DNA from: Bog-756 sp963699345
GTDB lineage: Bacteria > Actinomycetota > Acidimicrobiia > Acidimicrobiales > RAAP-2
DNA length: 64,000 bases
Direction of reading: 5' to 3'
NCBI GenBank assembly: GCA_963699345.1
Contig: CAVOTL010000005.1
Coordinates: 372,001-436,000, forward strand
Shown here: one piece after another, positions 17,761 through 26,207 of the stretch
Numbering within the stretch: position 1 is the stretch's first letter
Layout of the letters: each line of letters begins with the position of its first letter
Made by a program: the position numbers and the translations under genes
Notes under the pieces: model-generated
What the model was told of the DNA's origin: nothing
The model's database searches: none
The model's input: the letters and a program-made list of their open reading frames with translations, nothing else

Positions 17761-19328
17761 TCATCCGAGGCGGCTGCGCACGACCTTGCCCATCGCGTTG
17801 CGGGGCAGGGTGTCGACCACCCGGATCAGCCGGGGGAGCTTGTACCGGGCGAGCAGACCGGCGCCGTGGGCCACCAGGTCGTCGAGGCCGGGGGCGGGCC
17901 GTCGGGTACCACCCAGGCCGTCACCACCTCCCCCCATTCGTCCGAGGGCGTGCCCGTCACCGCGATCTCGGCCACGCCCGGGCAGCGGGCGAGCACATCC
18001 TCCACCTCGGTGGGGTACACGTTGAACCCGCCCGAGATGATGAGCTCGGTGGAGCGGCCCCGCAGCACCAGGTAGCCGTCCTCGTCGGCTCCGAGATCAC
18101 CGGTGACGAACCACGGGCCGCCGCCGTCCCCCGAGTGGCGGAACGCCTCGGCGTTGGCCGCGTCCCGCTCGAAGTAGCCCTCGAAGACGTTCGGACCGCG
18201 CACCAGCACCCCGCCGTCGGAGTCGAGGGAGACCTCCACACCCGGCAACGGGAACCCCACCGTTCCGGCCCGCCGCTCGCCCCGGTAGGGGTTGGAGGTG
18301 TTCATCAGCGTCTCGGTCATCCCGTACCGCTCGAGGACGGGGTGGCCGATGGCCGCGGTGGCCGCCGCGTGGAGGTCGGCGGACAACGGCGCCGAGCCCG
18401 AGACGCACAGCCGCAGGGACGACAGGCCGGCCGCCCGGCCCGTCGCCACCAGCCGGTGGTACATGGTCGGGACGCCGAAGAACAGGGTGGCGGACTCGTC
18501 TCGGACCGCGGCCGCCACCGCGTCGGGATCGAAGCCGGGCAGGAGCACCGCCGAACCGCCGGCGGTCATCGTGCCGTAGGCGCCGACCACCAGGCCGTGG
18601 GCGTGGAACACCGGCAGGCAGTGGATCAGGACGTCCTCGGGGGACATCCGCCAGGCGCGGGTCACCGACTCCACCCCGGCCAACAGGTGGCGATGACGCA
18701 GGACGGCACCCTTGGGAACGCCCGTCGTCCCCGAGGTGAAGCAGATGAGGGCCGGGTCCTCGGCGTCGGCGGTGTCCAACGCGCCCGGATCCCCGTCGGG
18801 CAGATCGAGGGCGGGTCCGCACACCACCGGAGCACCGGGGAGCGCGTGGCGCACCCACCGTGCCTGGTCGGGTCGGTCGACCACGGCCCCGGCGGCCCGG
18901 ACGTCGGTGGCGATGTGGGCCAGTTCACGCTCCGAGTAGGCGGTGTTCGCCGGCACCACGACCAGGCCGGCCCGCAGGGCGCCGACGTGGGCGACCAGGG
19001 CGGCGACCGACGACTCCGCCGACCAGACCAGCCGGTCCCCCGGGACCAGCCCCGCGGTCCGCAGCCGACCGGCGGCCCGCCGGGTGGCCGCCTCGAACTC
19101 CCCCGCGGTCCACCAGCGGTCCCCCTCCTTCCACAGCCGGGCCGGCGGGTCGGACGACCAACGGTCGGACCAGCGGCGCAGCAGCGTCCCGGCGGTCAGG
19201 AGTCCGGGCGCGCCCGGCCGGGCGTCGCCGACCAGCGGGTCGTCCGCATCGAGTTGATCGCGCCAGGGTCGCACGGTGGTCTCCACGTCGGGTCGGGGGG
19301 TGCGGGGGCACCACCACCGGTTGCCCAC
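17761..19328 (-). pseudogene. matB: Malonyl-CoA synthetase (MatB-like), C-terminally frameshifted
   Basis: An ANL-family ligase that activates malonate (or methylmalonate) to its CoA ester. It has CFTSGTTGVPKGAVL (P-loop), LPVFHAHGLVVGAYG, the MatB-typical ERYGMTETLMNTSNPYRGERRAGTVG split over the A5 motif, GPNVFEGYF, TGDLG and ISGGFNVYPTEVED. After VVPDGPPP the frame breaks. Restoring one base in the G5 run at 17893-17897 gives GLDDLVAHGAGLLARYKLP and the catalytic-lysine end RNAMGKVVRSRLG with stop at 17761. I read this as a sequencing indel. Start is uncertain: GTG 19328 or GTG 19286 (VETTVRPW). Confidence 0.8.
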
Positions 19329-19393
19329 CCGCGGTGGGGCCCGCGGGCCATAGTCTTAGCCCATCGTCGTCGACGACCACGCGAGGAGGCGTC

Positions 19394-19648
19394 ATGGGAC
19401 TGATGGACAAGGTGAAGGCCCAGGCCGAGGTCGGTCTGGCCAAGGCCAACGAGGCCACCAAGGCGGGCCAGGAGAAGTTGGACCAGGTCACGGCCAAGCA
19501 CAAGGCCGACACGATGCTCCACGACCTCGGCGCCGCCGTCTACGCCGAGAAGGTCGGTCGGGGCACCGACGCCACCCAGGCGGACGTCGAACGCCTGGTC
19601 GCCGCCCTGCAGGCCTACGAGGCCGACTACGGGAACCTGCAGCCGTGA
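19394..19648 (+). CDS. Small coiled-coil protein, function unknown
   Basis: An 84-residue, highly charged, predicted all-helical protein (MGLMDKVKAQAEVGLAKANEATKAGQEKLD...). It has no membrane segment or cysteine. I do not recognise a named family; it looks like the small Lys/Ala/Glu-rich proteins often found in actinobacteria. ATG 19394 has GAGGAGG 4 nt upstream, and a TAGTCT -10-like box lies at 19351-19356 next to a palindrome GTCGTCGACGAC (19366-19377). Its stop overlaps the GTG start of the GH38 gene, so the two are co-translated. Confidence 0.65.
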   Translation: MGLMDKVKAQAEVGLAKANEATKAGQEKLDQVTAKHKADTMLHDLGAAVYAEKVGRGTDATQADVERLVAALQAYEADYGNLQP

Positions 19649-22359
19649 CCCCCGGGGCCGGCCACGCGACGCCGGGGACCGCCCGCCGCCAGGTGGCCGT
19701 CGTTCCCCACACCCACTGGGACCGCGAGTGGTACGAGCCGTTCCAGACGTTCCGCCTCAATCTGGTGCGGCTCGTCGACGACCTGCTCGACCTGATGGAG
19801 CGCGATCCCTCGTACAGCCACTACCTGCTCGACGGTCAGCTGGCGGCGATCGACGACTACCTGGAGATCCGTCCCGAGAACGAGGACCGGCTGCGGGCGC
19901 TGGCCGCCGCCGGCCGGATCACCGTCGGCCCGTGGTACATCCTCATGGACGAGTTCCTGATCTCGGGGGAGACGATCGTCCGGAACCTGCAGAAGGGCAT
20001 CCGGAGGGGCAGCGCCTTCGGGGGCGTGATGGAGGTGGGCTACCTGCCGGACATGTTCGGCCATGTCGCCCAGATGCCCCAGCTGCTCGCCGAGGCCGGT
20101 CTCGACCACACGGTCGTCTGGCGGGGCGTCCCCTCGACGGTGGAGTCGACGGCGTTCGTCTGGATCGCGCCCGACGGGTCACGCGTCCGGGCCGAGTACC
20201 TCGTCGCGGGGTACGGCAACGGCGCCGCCCTGCCCGAGGACGCCAAACAGCTGGTGCGCCGCCTGGCCGCCCTGGAGGAGGAGTTCGCCTCCTTCCTGCC
20301 CGACGACGCCCCGTTGCTGCTCATGAACGGATCCGACCACCTCCGCCCCCAACCGTGGCTGGGCCGGGTCGTGGCCGAGGCCAACCAACTCCAGGCCGAC
20401 TTCGACCTCCGGATCTCCTCGTTGTCCGAGTACCTCGCCGGGCGCGGCACCGACGGCCTGGTCGAGTGGACGGGCGAGCTCCGCTCCGGCTTCCGCTCGA
20501 ACGTCCTGATGGGCGTGGGCTCCAACCGGGTGGACGTCAAGCAGGCCGCCTCGCGTGCCGAGCGATCGTTGGAGCGCCTGTCGGAGCCGCTGACGGCCCT
20601 CTTCGTCCCGGCCGACCGGTGGCCGACCACCGTCTTCGACCTGGCCTGGACCCTGATGGTGCGCAACGCGGCCCACGACTCGATCTGCGCCTGCTCGGCC
20701 GATGAGGTCGTCGACGCCGTGCTGCACCGCTACGCCGAGGCCCGTCAGATCGGCGACGGCCTGACCGGACAGGCGCTCCACGCCGTCGGTCGCTCGATGG
20801 CCTCCGCCGGGCCGGTCGTGGTCAACCCGACGGCCCGCGACCGCTCCGGGGTGGTCGAGGTGGTCGTGCCCGCGGTGGGCGAGGTCGGTCCCGAGGTCCA
20901 GGTCCTGTCCGAGCGGTCCGGGATGCCGGGGTCGATCACGCTGGACGGCGAGACCGTGCGCAACATGCTGGGCCTGCTGCAGGGGGCACGCATCGACGAC
21001 CAGGCCTACGTGACCGACGTCAGTCTGGCCGAGGACGAGACCGGGCTGGACGTGACCATGGTCGTCGGGCCCGAGCCCCGCGAGGGGGCGGCCATCGAGG
21101 AGGTCAAGCGGGAGCTGTACACCCGGTTGACCGCCCGACCCGACACCGAGGTCCGCCTGATCATCGATCAGCCGCCGGTCCGTCGCGTCCTCGCCCGCCC
21201 GGCCCCGGTGCCCGGGTTCGGCTGGGCCCACTTCGCCCCCGCCCCGCTCGAGCACCCGGTGCACCTCGAGGTGGAGGACGACACGGGGGTCACCCTCGCC
21301 AACGGTCTCGTGACCGTGGTGGTCACCCCGGGCGACGGCACGTTCTCGATCGACGGCGTCCCCGGCTTCGGTCGGCTGGTCGACGGCGGCGACCACGGCG
21401 ACACGTACAACTACTCGCCGCCCACCCACGACACGGTGGTCGACACGCCGACCTCGGTGGTGGTCACTCCGGGCGACACCGGACCCGTCCGGGCCACCGT
21501 CGACGTCACCGCCACCTACGCGTGGCCCGAGTACGTCGACGGCCGCACCCACGCCCGGGCCGGCGTGCGGGACGTCACCGTCACCACCACCCTCGAGGTG
21601 CGGGCCGACGAGCCGCTGGTGGTGGTCCGCACCCGCTTCGTGAACCCCTCCCGTGACCATCGGCTCCGGGTCCACCTCCCGCTGCCCTCCCCCGCCGCCA
21701 CCTCGGAGGCGGAGTGCGCCTTCACCGTCGTCGAGCGGGGGCTCACGGCCGAGGGCCGCAGCGACGAGTTCGGGTTGCCCACCTTCCCCTCGCGACGGTT
21801 CGTGCGGGCCGGTGGACTGACGGTGGTCCACGAGGGTCTGCTCGAGTACGAACTGGTCGACATCGCCGAACGGGGTGACGGCTCCGGACCGGCCGCGGGG
21901 ACCGTCGCCCTCACGCTGCTGCGGGCCACCGGCATGCTGTCGCGCCTCGGCATGTCGCTGCGCCCGCTACCGGCCGGCCCCATGGATGCGCTCGACGGCC
22001 CCCAGATGCTCGGCCCGGTCGACGTCACCTACGCCCTGGCCGTGGGGGACCACGATCCCTATGGTCTGGCCGACGTCGTGCTCGTGCCCCTCCAGGTGAC
22101 CGGGTCGTTCGGCGGGGGCGACCGGCCCGACCGCGGTACCGAGTTGACGGTCGAGGGGGCCGAGGTCTCGGCGGTGCGTCGGGACGCCGGGGCGCTCGAG
22201 CTACGGGTCTTCAATCCGACCTCCACCGCCACGACGGTCACCGTGTCCGGTCGATCGGGCTGGCTGGTCGACCTGCGGGGTCGGCCGGTCGAGCCGTTCG
22301 AGGGGTCGTTCCCGCTACGACCCCACGGGATCGCCACCGTCCGGCTCGACGCGCACTGA
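19645..22359 (+). CDS. Glycoside hydrolase family 38 alpha-mannosidase
   Basis: A 904-residue retaining alpha-mannosidase. The zinc-binding HTHWDREWYEPFQTFR is at residues 22-37, and the nucleophile Asp is at about 136 in GYLPDMFGHVAQMPQLL. NAAHDSICACSADEVV supplies another zinc ligand region, and the beta-sandwich C-terminal domains follow. Layout and length fit bacterial GH38 enzymes such as MngB (mannosylglycerate hydrolase), but the substrate cannot be assigned. There is no signal peptide, so it is cytosolic. GTG 19645 overlaps the stop of the 84-residue gene. Its last 45 bases overlap the 3' end of the convergent cyclase gene. Confidence 0.88.
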   Translation: MTPGAGHATPGTARRQVAVVPHTHWDREWYEPFQTFRLNLVRLVDDLLDLMERDPSYSHYLLDGQLAAIDDYLEIRPENEDRLRALAAAGRITVGPWYILMDEFLISGETIVRNLQKGIRRGSAFGGVMEVGYLPDMFGHVAQMPQLLAEAGLDHTVVWRGVPSTVESTAFVWIAPDGSRVRAEYLVAGYGNGAALPEDAKQLVRRLAALEEEFASFLPDDAPLLLMNGSDHLRPQPWLGRVVAEANQLQADFDLRISSLSEYLAGRGTDGLVEWTGELRSGFRSNVLMGVGSNRVDVKQAASRAERSLERLSEPLTALFVPADRWPTTVFDLAWTLMVRNAAHDSICACSADEVVDAVLHRYAEARQIGDGLTGQALHAVGRSMASAGPVVVNPTARDRSGVVEVVVPAVGEVGPEVQVLSERSGMPGSITLDGETVRNMLGLLQGARIDDQAYVTDVSLAEDETGLDVTMVVGPEPREGAAIEEVKRELYTRLTARPDTEVRLIIDQPPVRRVLARPAPVPGFGWAHFAPAPLEHPVHLEVEDDTGVTLANGLVTVVVTPGDGTFSIDGVPGFGRLVDGGDHGDTYNYSPPTHDTVVDTPTSVVVTPGDTGPVRATVDVTATYAWPEYVDGRTHARAGVRDVTVTTTLEVRADEPLVVVRTRFVNPSRDHRLRVHLPLPSPAATSEAECAFTVVERGLTAEGRSDEFGLPTFPSRRFVRAGGLTVVHEGLLEYELVDIAERGDGSGPAAGTVALTLLRATGMLSRLGMSLRPLPAGPMDALDGPQMLGPVDVTYALAVGDHDPYGLADVVLVPLQVTGSFGGGDRPDRGTELTVEGAEVSAVRRDAGALELRVFNPTSTATTVTVSGRSGWLVDLRGRPVEPFEGSFPLRPHGIATVRLDAH

Positions 22360-23589
22360 ACGGTCGCCGGGGCGTCCGACGGCCGACTCGCCCCGCTCGC
22401 GCAGCTCGTCGAGCTCCCGCAGCACCTCGCCCAGCCGTTCCCAGCGCATCGTGCGACGGCTGTCGGCCCCGGGCTCGGAACCGGCGCGGATCAGCTTCCA
22501 CATCTGCACCCGGCCGAGGTCCTTCAGCGTCCGCGTCCGCAGCATCCGGGTATCGATCCCGGGGGCGCCCTCGTCGTCGAGCGACTCCTTGAACTCGTCG
22601 GAGATGAGCACGGTGCCCGGTCGGGCCACGTTGACGAGACGGCTCGCCAGGTTGACCACCGGACCGTAGAAGTCCCCGTCCTTGACGAGCACGGGGCCGA
22701 TGGCGAGGGCCACCCGCACATCCGACAGCAGGTCGTCGCCGGCGTACGCCTCGGCCAGGCTCAGGCCGATCTGGGCGGCACCGGTGGCCGTCGGGACGAC
22801 GAACATGACCTCGTCGCCGATCATCTTGACCACGCGGCCACCGAGCGCCACCACCGTGTCGTGGGCCAGCTCCTCGAAGCGGGCCACCACCGCGGCCAGC
22901 TCCTCGTCGCCGAGGTGCTGGCTGAGCACCGTGAACCCGACCATGTCGGCGAACCCGACGGCCATCACCGGCCGCAGGCCCTCGTCGGGACCGCGCATGC
23001 GGTGCAGCATGGCCCGCCGGGTGGCCGCCTGGAGGTGGCGCCGCCAGACGTACTCGAGCAACCGGGCCATGGCCGGGATCGAGGACTCCGCCTGCCGGGC
23101 GAACTCGTCGGCGTCGAGGACACTGTCCCCCGTCCCCATCATGATCGGTGTGGTGCCCGGGGCCGTCTCGGCCTCGGCGATCCTGGCCATGGACGAGCCG
23201 ATCACCCGGGCCATCTGCACCGCGGTGTCGAGGTCCACGATGCCCAGCGCCACCAGGGACTGGAAGAGCTGGACGGCCTGGATGTCCATGTCCGTGAAGG
23301 CGGCCTCGTCCTCGTCCACGTCGAGGAAGCCGAGGGCCCGCCAGAAGCGCTTGGCCACGTCGAGGGGGATGTCCGTCCGCTCGGCCACCTCGGACTGGGT
23401 CAGGCGGTGCCCGGTCGGCACCAGCAGGTGGTCGACGACCAACAGGTCCAACACGTCGTCCTCGACCGCCCGGTCGATCTCCTCGTCGGGGCAGCCGAGC
23501 TCCAGGAGCAGGTAGCGGACCCGGGCCAGAGCTTCCACGCGGGCGATGTCCGCGTCCTCGTCCTCCACTGGCGGCGGGTCGGCGGGCAC
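22315..23589 (-). CDS. Class III adenylate/guanylate cyclase, Rv1264-like
   Basis: A 424-residue soluble nucleotide cyclase. The N-terminal 200 residues form a helical regulatory domain (ARVRYLLLELGCPDEEIDRAV, HRLTQSEVAERTDIPLDVAKRFWRALGF) like the autoinhibitory, pH-responsive domain of mycobacterial Rv1264. The catalytic domain has the metal Asp in FADMVGFT, the purine-specifying Lys and second metal Asp in KMIGDEVMFV, and the transition-state Asn/Arg in PVVNLASRL. It is therefore expected to be active, most likely making cAMP. The 3' end overlaps the mannosidase gene by 45 bp on the opposite strand. Confidence 0.88.
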   Translation of the reverse strand: MPADPPPVEDEDADIARVEALARVRYLLLELGCPDEEIDRAVEDDVLDLLVVDHLLVPTGHRLTQSEVAERTDIPLDVAKRFWRALGFLDVDEDEAAFTDMDIQAVQLFQSLVALGIVDLDTAVQMARVIGSSMARIAEAETAPGTTPIMMGTGDSVLDADEFARQAESSIPAMARLLEYVWRRHLQAATRRAMLHRMRGPDEGLRPVMAVGFADMVGFTVLSQHLGDEELAAVVARFEELAHDTVVALGGRVVKMIGDEVMFVVPTATGAAQIGLSLAEAYAGDDLLSDVRVALAIGPVLVKDGDFYGPVVNLASRLVNVARPGTVLISDEFKESLDDEGAPGIDTRMLRTRTLKDLGRVQMWKLIRAGSEPGADSRRTMRWERLGEVLRELDELRERGESAVGRPGDRSVRVEPDGGDPVGS

Positions 23590-23641
23590 CGGCCCACCCT
23601 ACGTCGTCCGGCCGCCCGGCGGTGTGCCGTCGGGCGGTGCC

Positions 23642-23647
23642 TACACT
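23642..23647 (+). promoter_or_regulatory. -10 box of leaderless promoter, cofC/fbiD gene
   Basis: TACACT, 6-nt spacer, GTG 23654; no Shine-Dalgarno. It drives cofC and the overlapping PIG-L gene. Confidence 0.5.
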
Positions 23648-23653
23648 GGCCGG

Positions 23654-24268
23654 GTGGCCGCCAACGGAGAGCACCCGTCGCGCACCGGACTCGGCCTGGG
23701 GACCCGGGCCGTCCTGGTGCCGATCAAGGCCTTCCGCGAGGCCAAGGGACGGCTCGACCACGCGCTCGGGCCCGACGAGCGGGCCGCCCTGGCCCGGTCG
23801 ATGGCCGCCCAGGTCCTGGAGGCGGCGGCACCGCTCCCGGTCGCCGTCGTCTGCGACGACAACGACGTGGCCGAGTGGGCCCGCGGGCGGGGGGCGCTGG
23901 TGGTGTGGGAGCCCGGCCGGGGACTCAACGGCGCCGTCGAGTCCGGCGTCGACCACCTGCGGGCCGCCGGCGTCCACCACGTGACGGTCTCCCACGCCGA
24001 TCTGCCCCGGGCCCACGGACTGGCGGCGGTCGGTTTGGACCCGGGTATCACCCTGGTGCCCGACCGCTACGGCAACGGCACCAACGTCATCGCCGTTCCG
24101 GCGGCCGCCGGCTTCCGCTTCTCCTACGGACCGGGATCCTTCGCCCGGCACCTGGCCGAGGCCGAGCGCCTGGGGATGGCGGCGCGGGTCCTCGACCTCC
24201 CCGACCTGGCCTGGGACGTCGACGAGCCGGCCGACCTGGTCCCGGTGGGGCCGCGGACCACCCCGTGA
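23654..24268 (+). CDS. cofC: 2-phospho-L-lactate/phosphoenolpyruvate guanylyltransferase
   Basis: The nucleotidyltransferase of coenzyme F420 synthesis (CofC, called FbiD in mycobacteria, where it uses phosphoenolpyruvate). The 204 residues include VLVPIKAFREAKGRLD, LPVAVVCDDNDVAEWARGRG, LNGAVESGVDHLRAAG, VSHADLPRA and VPDRYGNGTNVIAVP, matching the whole family. F420 would serve oxidoreductases; a luciferase-like flavin oxidoreductase is at 58138, but no other F420 synthesis gene is in the window. Start set by the leaderless promoter. Its stop overlaps the next GTG (GTGA). Confidence 0.9.
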   Translation: MAANGEHPSRTGLGLGTRAVLVPIKAFREAKGRLDHALGPDERAALARSMAAQVLEAAAPLPVAVVCDDNDVAEWARGRGALVVWEPGRGLNGAVESGVDHLRAAGVHHVTVSHADLPRAHGLAAVGLDPGITLVPDRYGNGTNVIAVPAAAGFRFSYGPGSFARHLAEAERLGMAARVLDLPDLAWDVDEPADLVPVGPRTTP

Positions 24269-25125
24269 CGGGCACCCCGACGGAGGCCGGCCCACCGGAC
24301 GGGATCCCCACCGACGTGCCGGCCCGCCTGCTGTCCGGACTGCCGACCGGCGACCTCCTCGACACCACGACCGTCACCATCGACCTGCCCGTCCCGAGCG
24401 TGGCCCTGGCCGTCGGCGCCCACCCCGACGACATCGAGTTCGGTGCCGGCGCCACGCTCGCCAAGTGGGCGGCAGCCGGTTGCGTGGTGCACCACGTCGT
24501 CCTCACCGACGGGTCCAAGGGCACCTGGGACCCGTCGGCGGACCTCGGGGCCCTGGTCGCCGCCCGGCTGGAGGAGTGCCGGCGCGCCGCGGTCGTCCTC
24601 GCCGGGGGCGATGAGGCGGCGGCCGACCGGGTGCACGCCCTGGGCTACGTCGACGGCGAGCTGACGAACGGACCCGACGAGCGACGAGCCGTCGCCCGGG
24701 TGATCCGCACCGTGGGTCCCGACGTGCTGCTCGCCCATGACCCCTGGCGTCGGTACCGGCTCCATCCCGATCACCGCGCCGCCGGGTTCCTCACCATCGA
24801 CGCCCTGGTGGCGGCCCGCGATCCCCACTTCCTGCCCGAGCTCGGGCTCCCGCCCCATCGCCCGGACGCCCTGCTGCTGTGGGAGGCCGACCTCCCCAAC
24901 CACGTCGAACGCCTGGCGGGCGTCGGCGGGGTGAAGGTCGAGGCCCTGCTGTGCCACGCCAGTCAGCACGAGACGACCATGGGGGTCGGCCCGGGAGGCG
25001 ATGAGGGACAGCGGAACCCCGGACAGGACGTGTTCGCGTCGCGCATCGCCTGGCAGCTGGCCCAGCACGGGGCCGTGGCCGGCCTGGACGGCGGCGAGGC
25101 GTTCCACCTCATCGACCAGTTGTAG
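24265..25125 (+). CDS. PIG-L/LmbE-family deacetylase
   Basis: A 286-residue zinc-dependent N-acetyl-sugar deacetylase family member. It has the metal-binding AVGAHPDDIEFGAGATLAKW (HPDD), VLTDGSKGTWD, and the distal histidines in RYRLHPDHRAAG. The family includes MshB (mycothiol), GlcNAc-PI deacetylase and antibiotic-tailoring enzymes. The sequence does not decide among them, and no mycothiol gene is adjacent. Translationally coupled to cofC through a GTGA overlap. Two hairpins after the stop separate it from hupB. Confidence 0.8.
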   Translation: MTGTPTEAGPPDGIPTDVPARLLSGLPTGDLLDTTTVTIDLPVPSVALAVGAHPDDIEFGAGATLAKWAAAGCVVHHVVLTDGSKGTWDPSADLGALVAARLEECRRAAVVLAGGDEAAADRVHALGYVDGELTNGPDERRAVARVIRTVGPDVLLAHDPWRRYRLHPDHRAAGFLTIDALVAARDPHFLPELGLPPHRPDALLLWEADLPNHVERLAGVGGVKVEALLCHASQHETTMGVGPGGDEGQRNPGQDVFASRIAWQLAQHGAVAGLDGGEAFHLIDQL

Positions 25126-25136
25126 GGACCGGCGGC

Positions 25137-25151
25137 GGGGGCTCGGCCCCC
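25137..25151. terminator. First hairpin after the PIG-L gene
   Basis: GGGGGC-TCG-GCCCCC, a 6-bp stem directly after the deacetylase stop; weaker partner of the hairpin at 25160-25185. Confidence 0.35.
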
Positions 25152-25159
25152 GGGCGCGA

Positions 25160-25185
25160 CGATGGGGGCCCGAAGGCCCCCATCG
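25160..25185. terminator. Strong hairpin between the PIG-L gene and hupB
   Basis: CGATGGGGGCC-CGAA-GGCCCCCATCG, a perfect 11-bp stem closed by a CGAA tetraloop, between two convergent genes. No U-run, as is common in high-GC genomes; likely a bidirectional terminator. Confidence 0.65.
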
Positions 25186-25221
25186 GACGCCATGCAGCGA
25201 CGAGGTCGCCGCCACGGGGAG

Positions 25222-25629
25222 CTACCGGCGGCGGGCCGGCGCCTTGCGGGCGGCGGTCTTGCGGGCCGGCGCCTTGCGGGCGGTCGACTTGCGAGCCGGA
25301 GCCTTCTTGGCCGCGGTCTTGCGGGCCGTGGTCTTCTTGGCCGCGGTCTTGCGGGCCGGCGCCTTCTTGGCGGTCGACTTGCGAGCCGGAGCCTTCTTGG
25401 CCGCGGTCTTGCGGGCCGTGGTCTTCTTGGCAGTGGTCTTGCGGGCCGTGGTCTTCTTCGCCGCGGTCTTGCGAGCCGGAGCCTTGCGAGCCGGAGCCTT
25501 CTTCACCGCCTTCTTGGCAGCCGACTTCTTCGCCGCGGTCTTCCTCGCGGTGGTCTTCTTGGCTGCTGTCTTCTTGGCCGGTGCCTTTCGGGCCGGGGCT
25601 TTCTTGGCTGCTGCCTTCTTTACTGCCAT
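25222..25629 (-). CDS. Possible internal start: free H1-like tail protein inside hupB
   Basis: At the exact junction of the HU domain and the lysine tail, the minus strand reads TAAGGAGG (25644-25637), 7 nt, then ATG 25629, in frame with hupB. This is a full 8-base match to the anti-Shine-Dalgarno sequence. Translation from it would give 135 residues (MAVKKAAAKKAPARK...) with no HU domain, resembling histone-H1-like proteins. The codons forming the site encode PKEGVS, a linker with no role in the HU fold. A dual product is inference. Confidence 0.45.
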   Translation of the reverse strand: MAVKKAAAKKAPARKAPAKKTAAKKTTARKTAAKKSAAKKAVKKAPARKAPARKTAAKKTTARKTTAKKTTARKTAAKKAPARKSTAKKAPARKTAAKKTTARKTAAKKAPARKSTARKAPARKTAARKAPARRR

Positions 25630-25917
25630 GGACACTCCCTCCTTAGGGGTCAACGCCGACTTGAACGCCGAACCGGTGGCGAACCGGACTCCTCTCGACG
25701 CTGGGATACGTACCGCTTCGCCTGTCCGGGGATTCCGACCCGTGCGGGCGGCCCGTCGGGTCGGGGTGAATGTCCCGAATCCGACAACCGTCACTTTCCG
25801 ACCGGATCGAACCTCCGTGATGATCTTCTCGAACAGCTGCTCCACCACGTCTTCGACGGTGCGACGGCTCGTCTGTGACGAACCGGTCACCGCATCGACG
25901 AGCTGAGACCTGTTCAC
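25222..25917 (-). CDS. hupB: HupB-type HU protein with long H1-like lysine tail
   Basis: A 231-residue nucleoid protein. Residues 1-93 are an HU domain (NRSQLVDAV, VTVVGFGTFTPTRRAARTGRNPRTGEAVRIPA, GSAFKSAL). Residues 97-231 are AAKK/APARK/TTARK repeats like histone H1 or the mycobacterial HupB tail, here longer than usual. Such tails add non-specific DNA and RNA binding. The GTG start at 25917 has GAGGAG 6 nt upstream. A -35-like TTGACC lies at 25979-25974 on the minus strand. A second, in-frame ATG at 25629 has a better Shine-Dalgarno site than the gene itself (separate entry). Confidence 0.9.
   Translation of the reverse strand: MNRSQLVDAVTGSSQTSRRTVEDVVEQLFEKIITEVRSGRKVTVVGFGTFTPTRRAARTGRNPRTGEAVRIPASRGVRFATGSAFKSALTPKEGVSMAVKKAAAKKAPARKAPAKKTAAKKTTARKTAAKKSAAKKAVKKAPARKAPARKTAAKKTTARKTTAKKTTARKTAAKKAPARKSTAKKAPARKTAAKKTTARKTAAKKAPARKSTARKAPARKTAARKAPARRR
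25225..25629 (-). repeat. Degenerate AAKK/APARK repeats of the hupB tail
   Basis: Imperfect 15-60-base in-frame repeats (AAG ACC GCG GCC AAG AAG and similar on the coding strand). Longer blocks such as APARKSTAKKAPARKTAAKK recur, indicating internal duplication. Confidence 0.85.
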
Positions 25918-26207
25918 GTTGATCTCCTCAGCGCTACGTAACCGACTACTAGCCAAATGGCTTTTTGACTGCAGGTCAAGCACTAGAACGCGCGCGTCGT
26001 CGTCGCCGCTACACCTGGCGCGGCGCCGGGCGCGACCCATCACGCGTCGCCTGTACTCCGACCGGATCATCGACGAGGGCGAGGCGGCAGAATTCCCCTT
26101 TTCCTGCAACGGTTTTTCGGCCTACCCTCTCGTACACCCCCCTCGCGGACGTCCGACTCCGCCGCACTCTGCCCGCACCACGGGCGACGACGACGCGGAG
26201 GACACGC

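Noticed and set aside
19366..19377. Palindrome GTCGTCGACGAC as an operator of the small coiled-coil gene
   Set aside because: Such GTC/GAC palindromes are common in Asp/Val-rich high-GC sequence, and the symmetry does not extend beyond 12 bp.
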